From: Ciona intestinalis
Taxonomy: Eukaryota > Chordata > Ascidiacea > Phlebobranchia > Cionidae
Direction: 5' to 3'
NCBI RefSeq assembly: GCF_000224145.3
Contig: NC_020172.2
Location: forward strand, 315,001-379,000
Length of the DNA: 64,000 nt
This document shows, piece by piece, positions 59,046 to 64,000 of this stretch; position 1 is the first letter of the stretch; every line of letters begins with the position of its first letter. A model generated the notes under the pieces. That model had not been told where the DNA came from, made no database searches, and saw only the letters and a program-made list of their open reading frames with translations. The translations under genes were made by a program, and so were the position numbers.

Positions 59046-62000
59046 TTACCTTCCACCGGAACTGAATATGAGATCAGCATTAGGAGCACCTTTGGGTGGC
59101 TGGTACTTTGGTCTTCTCTCACGGTTCAGATTCGCCGGTGGAGCCCTGAAACGAACATCAACATTTCTTATTTAATAAAATTTATTCTTTTTGTTAACAA
59201 TACAATCGGATGACTACTTCATAGTTCATTCACCTTCTGTTCATTTATAACATTTTTTTCCCTGTATGACCCACAATTTAAGCAACTTTTTACTAGGCAA
59301 TTGGTTGTATCAATGGGTGATAGGTGCAAGCAAATACACCTACAATGTTGGTGGCATTGAGCCTTGAACCTGGTAACTTTAGGTTTGTCGTAACCCATGA
59401 GTCAAAGGTCCGATTAAAGACCAGGAGCCACTGATCGTTAAAATGGATATACTTTGAATATGCGCGAGGACACGCCCATAATAGGATTAGCATCGAGCGG
59501 CAATAACCTGATTACCACACACAGGCCTTTGTACCAACGGTCACTGATGGAAAAAAAATGTTTATACTTTGAATGGTAAGCAGTGTCGATCTGATGTTGT
59601 TCCTCTTCCACCTGCCTCTCGTTGATGGATAGAGTGATCTGCTTAAGCTCTTGCTTACGACGTTCCTCGGCCTGGCTTCGATCCCGCAACCCTGCGGCCA
59701 GATGTTCCGAGATCGGGATCCGAAGAGGTCGTAGGGTTGGTTTGTTGCCTTTACGAGTGAGAAGGGCGAATCTGGTGGAAAACGAGATAATAAACAATTT
59801 TTAAAATGGAAATTTACAAGATTGGGATACTGGGACTGCGCGGACCTGGGTTACAATAACTGCACAACGTCTCTAACACGCTGATAACATGCACATAAAC
59901 ACACTTACTTGATCGAACTGTCCTTCTGTTTAGATTGTTCTTGTAATATTGACTTACGTACGTTGACAGGCACCGTCATATCATGCTGCATTACTTGCGT
60001 GGTGTTACGGGATTGAATGCTTTCAACCTAGTGTGAAGGCAGCAGTGACTAAGAATGTGCTATATGGGATCATATTGTTTAATAGTGATTGGTTATATTA
60101 AAATATGAAGCAGCATTACTAAACCCTTTCTACTTGCGTACCGCATTCAGTTTTAGACGGAGATCTCGCAGCACGAAAATATAAACTATCAAAAGGCAAA
60201 AATCTTGATTCAATTTCATTTACTGTTAGTTTGTTTTAACTAAGTTCCTCGTGTACCAGCTCTTCCACAAGTAAACATTCATGAGAACCACTTAAAAAAG
60301 TTACCATGTTTTTACATTACATATATTCAAAAGATCCACCAACCATGATGTTATCGAAAGCTTTTTGAAAATCTTCGTCCTCAGCACATGGCATGTGACG
60401 AACACCATTCGCAACAACAGACCCTTCTGAATGTTCAGTCATCGTATCATCTTCTTTTATCTAAAACATACGAAATCTTAATCGTATTTCATATTATGAG
60501 GTAGCGTTGCAGGTATAATATCAAATGTTCTATTCTGTGTGTGCCGCGTGTGCGGGGCCCTACATACGTTACATAGGACAACCAGTGTATTGCAAGCCAT
60601 TGAGTGACCACTGGATTGGAGCAATTCCAGCAAAGTATCTTATACTCAATGATACATACACCAGTTATGGTATCAGTATGCTTTGTTTACGTTGCAAACG
60701 ATAACTAAGCGACGGAGCCAGACGGGGTGTACATTTTTGCACAAGAGTGACTTTGAAACATAGTTTATACCTATAGCTCATGGCGTACTGACAAGGACGA
60801 CTTTGAAACGTAGTTTATATCTAGATCATGGCCCACTCAGCTAATGGCCTATTTAGTTANNNNNNNNNNNNNNNNNNNNNNNNNNNNNNNNNNNNNNNNN
60901 NNNNNNNNNNNNNNNNNNNNNNNNNNNNNNNNNNNNNNNNNNNNNNNNNNNNNNNNNNNNNNNNNNNNNNNNNNNNNNNNNNNNNNNNNNNNNNNNNNNN
61001 NNNNNNNNNNNNNNNNNNNNNNNNNNNNNNNNNNNNNNNNNNNNNNNNNNNNNNNNNNNNNNNNNNNNNNNNNNNNNNNNNNNNNNNNNNNNNNNNNNNN
61101 NNNNNNNNNNNNNNNNNNNNNNNNNNNNNNNNNNNNNNNNNNNNNNNNNNNNNNNNNNNNNNNNNNNNNNNNNNNNNNNNNNNNNNNNNNNNNNNNNNNN
61201 NNNNNNNNNNNNNNNNNNNNNNNNNNNNNNNNNNNNNNNNNNNNNNNNNNNNNNNNNNNNNNNNNNNNNNNNNNNNNNNNNNNNNNNNNNNNNNNNNNNN
61301 NNNNNNNNNNNNNNNNNNNNNNNNNNNNNNNNNNNNNNNNNNNNNNNNNNNNNNNNNNNGAAACGCTGAACCAGAAGTCTACTTTAAGTCTCTTTACCAT
61401 GCTCGCCGAGTAATAAGCGCCTTAATCTGCAAGCCTTTTGGCTTCGGGTCTAAATTAACGCATTACTCTTATATTAAGGCAAGCTCCTTTGCCAGAAATA
61501 ACAGAGGGAGAAATTACTAACGTCCTGTTTGTGAACCTGAACTTTGGACGAACCGGCGCGTGAGACGGGGGTTTCCGCATGAGTTAAGCAATGCCTTGCG
61601 TACGGATTTAAACAATTATGTTTAATGTGGCAATTAATGGAAAAGCAAATACCTCCCGAGCACCTAAAATAACCTTGTGTAACAACAAAGGAAAGTTTGA
61701 AACAATCAATTGCATTATAAGGTAAGTATATGATAGTTCATGTTTTTACTATTTTATCATCCGATTTGGTGGTAAACTGAAAGGAATTTACAGAATTATA
61801 TAACCGTATTTTCACGATTCTCTAAAATACGTTGTTAATTATTTACAACATAATTAGACAATTTGGGATTTTATCTGCTATAACGATATCCGTTCATCCC
61901 ACTTTGCTACATTTTGTCAAAGTCAAGCCATAAGTTTCAACACTTTCTACAAAAAAATAAAAAATAAATAGTTTCAACACAGACATCAGTCTTAATTAGC

Positions 62001-63456
62001 CATCGGCGCCCACTAACGGTGGGGTTGGAGAGGCAGCGAATCAGCGCGTAAAGTGTCACGAATCAGTGATAAAATTTAGTAATATTAAAAAACCTTTACT
62101 GATAATACAGCGATTGATTAAATAAGCTTCTACCTCCATTCCGACTCTGATGTCTTCCAATACGTCATCAACCACGTGATGCCCAACCTCGTCATGGTAA
62201 GCGATCAAACCGGCAAGTAAGCTTGCCAAGCAATGTACGTTGTTAAACTTGATGTTCCACGACTGGGACAGACACTTCACCAAGTAGGAACGAATCTATG
62301 GCAAACACAAACATCTTATATTGTTGCTAATTTTCACGAAAATACTGAAAAAATAAGGGTTCACCGAATATTAGTCTAAAATCAAAATGTCCTTTACGTT
62401 ACGCCGTACGACCCGTCCTTGGGATTTAAAAACGTAATACATAAAGCGAGGTGCGTCACCAAATGCGATCGATTAAGTGTTGGAAACAACAGGTTTGTCC
62501 TAAACATTTATAAAACCCTTCCTACACTGCTGATTAAACGAGGAATAAGAAGATGTTTTACCTCCTTGTCGTTCCAAGGCAACTTTCGGATCTGCCGCAA
62601 GATCTTCTCAACTGTGCTCTTGCTTAGTTCACGGAAGAGCAACTTCCTGATGTATTGATGGAGCGGTGGGCGAACTTTCATCACCACCTGTGACGTAACA
62701 GAGCTTGTTCTATGACGTAAAACGCGTCGACAATGAAAGTTGCGTGAACACAATTAAAACTAAACTGGTCAAATAAAATGTTCGGCGCCGTGGCCGCGCC
62801 TGTCTCTACCCAACAATATGATTGGAGGCTCGACGATGTTATATAATTGTTAAGCAAGTGACACAACGGAAATCGTAAATATTCGATTTAAATAAAAATA
62901 AACAGTAACCAATTTCGAAAGCTAAATGGATAATAAAAAAGACAATGTTAATAAAGTGTAACACGTATACCGCTTCAGTTTTAGGAGGGTCGCATGCGTA
63001 TCTTGCATTGTCAATCATGGTGGAGTAACGTTGGNNNNNNNNNNNNNNNNNNNNNNNNNNNNNNNNNNNNNNNNNNNNNNNNNNNNNNNNNNNNNNNNNN
63101 NNNNNNNNNNNNNNNNNNNNNNNNNNNNNNNNNNNNNNNNNNNNNNNNNNNNNNNNNNNNNNNNNNNNNNNNNNNNNNNNNNNNNNNNNNNNNNNNNNNN
63201 NNNNNNNNNNNNNNNNNNNNNCACAGTTCGGCAGGTGCATGTTGACGTGTAAAGCTGCTGAAACAACCCGCCGATAAGCCAAGATCGATTTGTGTGACCT
63301 CACACATGCAATTGTGACGTCATAGCAAAATAAGCAGCCTACCTTTAGACAAGCAAGTGCGTCAGTTGTTGGTATCATGCCAAACTTTGTCATTTCCCCG
63401 ATAAAACGAACTGTTTTCACTTTGCTTTCAATGTGGATCTGGTCACGTTTACGAAC
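59046..63456 (-). CDS. Upf2: Regulator of nonsense transcripts 2, C-terminal half (interrupted by gaps)
   Basis: Minus-strand exons: 63343-63456 (end of the second MIF4G domain, KTVRFIGEMTKFGMIPTTDA), an exon running out of a gap to 62971 (STMIDNARYACDPP), 62562-62687 (PPLHQYIRKLLFRELSK), 62134-62295 (start of the third MIF4G domain, WNIKFNNVHCLASLLAGL), 60344-60460 (HMPCAEDEDFQKAFDNIM), 59909-60027, 59568-59771 (LLTRKGNK, LSINERQ) and 59046-59145, ending RRPKYQPPKGAPNADLIF before the stop. Each aligns in order with vertebrate UPF2, a cytoplasmic scaffold that bridges UPF3 on the exon junction complex to UPF1 in nonsense-mediated mRNA decay; the 60344-60027 part is the UPF1-binding region. 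The rest of the third MIF4G domain is absent and probably lies in the 500 N gap; a piece of the second is in the 187 N gap. The N-terminal half is beyond 64,000. Confidence 0.93.
59146..59567 (-). other. Last intron of UPF2
   Basis: Contains a very degenerate minus-strand SINE (about 59,270-59,400: TGAGCCTTGAACCTGG). Otherwise featureless. Confidence 0.5.
60860..61359. other. Assembly gap (500 N) within UPF2
   Basis: Lies between the exon that starts the third MIF4G domain and the acidic exon, where about 140 conserved codons are expected. The round size suggests an estimated gap. Confidence 0.99.
63035..63221. other. Assembly gap (187 N) within UPF2
   Basis: Covers the 5' part of the exon that ends at 62971. 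Its odd length suggests it was sized from read pairs. Confidence 0.99.
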
Positions 63457-63891
63457 CTATCAATGTATTTGGTCATATATAAACTGTTGCTGTCAAGCTT
63501 GCTTTTTAAAATAGCTTTTTTGGCATTTATTTTCGAAGTGACGAAGTATGTTATTCACCCCTGATAAAGAAGTGTACAAGGTCAAAATATCGGTTCGGAA
63601 ATAAATACAAAAACGAGCTGTTTTGTAAAACAATTGTATCTGGTTAGTTTTTAATGATAAAAAACTACTTTATGACGAAATTCATTAACAAATACATAAG
63701 AATACTGCTTATCGGCGAGAAAAAACAAGGTAATTAAGACACGGGTACTTAAATGGTGTATATATATATTTCACAGTACATCTTAATATAAATTGGAATG
63801 TTTGCACCAAAATGCCAGTATATTCGACGATTTCGTAAGAATGCTGTTTTTTAAAAAGGGAAATTCTAGCTCACCAGCAAGACCCATTTTT

Positions 63892-64000
63892 TTGATATAA
63901 TGTGTAATATTGTTATTCAAAACCTCATGCGCAAGTGTACGGCAAAACTTCTGTATGGATATCGGCAAAACAACAGCAATTACGTATTGACCTTGTATCA
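63892..64000 (-). other. Possible exon at the window edge
   Basis: Minus-strand frame LPISIQKFCRTLAHEVLNNN continuing to a GCTG/GTGAGC donor-like site near 63,892. It lies where an upstream UPF2 exon would be expected, but I cannot align it with UPF2. It may belong to another gene or be non-coding. Confidence 0.25.

Noticed and set aside
61360-61520. Open frame after the 500 N gap read as a gene
   Set aside because: Most of the frame is N, and the remainder has no match to UPF2 or any family I recognise; it looks like a repeat.

Overview
The window reads as genomic DNA of a tunicate, most likely the sea squirt Ciona. The evidence is AT-rich DNA with compact animal genes, short introns, animal-type proteins (short-tailed class I myosin, GEMIN8, ARL16, SEFIR-domain receptors, UPF2), and many copies of a tRNA-headed SINE and a ~200 bp palindromic MITE that resemble repeats described from Ciona. 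The species call is inference; no database was searched.

Left block (1-10,800, minus strand). Three genes are read right to left: intronless GEMIN8, intronless ARL16, then a MYO1D/G-type myosin whose motor domain is in the window and whose neck and tail lie beyond position 1. Spacing is only 190 and 286 bp, so an operon with spliced-leader trans-splicing is possible.

Centre (16,900-45,300, plus strand). Four tandem type-I membrane receptors each carry a signal peptide, a small ectodomain, one membrane span and a cytoplasmic SEFIR domain, as in IL-17 receptors. Intron phases match through the ectodomain. Genes 1 and 2 share a 190 bp stretch of SEFIR coding DNA without a single difference although the rest is diverged, which suggests gene conversion. 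The SEFIR domains of genes 3 and 4 are strongly diverged. The last exon of gene 4 appears a second time after an assembly gap, probably as an unmerged allele.

Right block (50,200-64,000). A secreted alkyl-sulfatase-like metallo-beta-lactamase enzyme and a DFPase/SMP-30-type six-bladed propeller hydrolase lie on the plus strand, and the C-terminal half of the nonsense-mediated decay factor UPF2 lies on the minus strand, interrupted by two gaps.

Repeats. The palindromic MITE is almost absent left of ~38 kb and dense to its right, where it often ends within 10-66 bp of 3' splice sites. Also present are hAT-type elements with 8 bp target duplications, two elements with long inverted repeats and ~9-11 bp target duplications (one holding a tRNA-like sequence and telomere-like repeats), SINE copies and short tandem repeats. 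Six runs of N mark assembly gaps.
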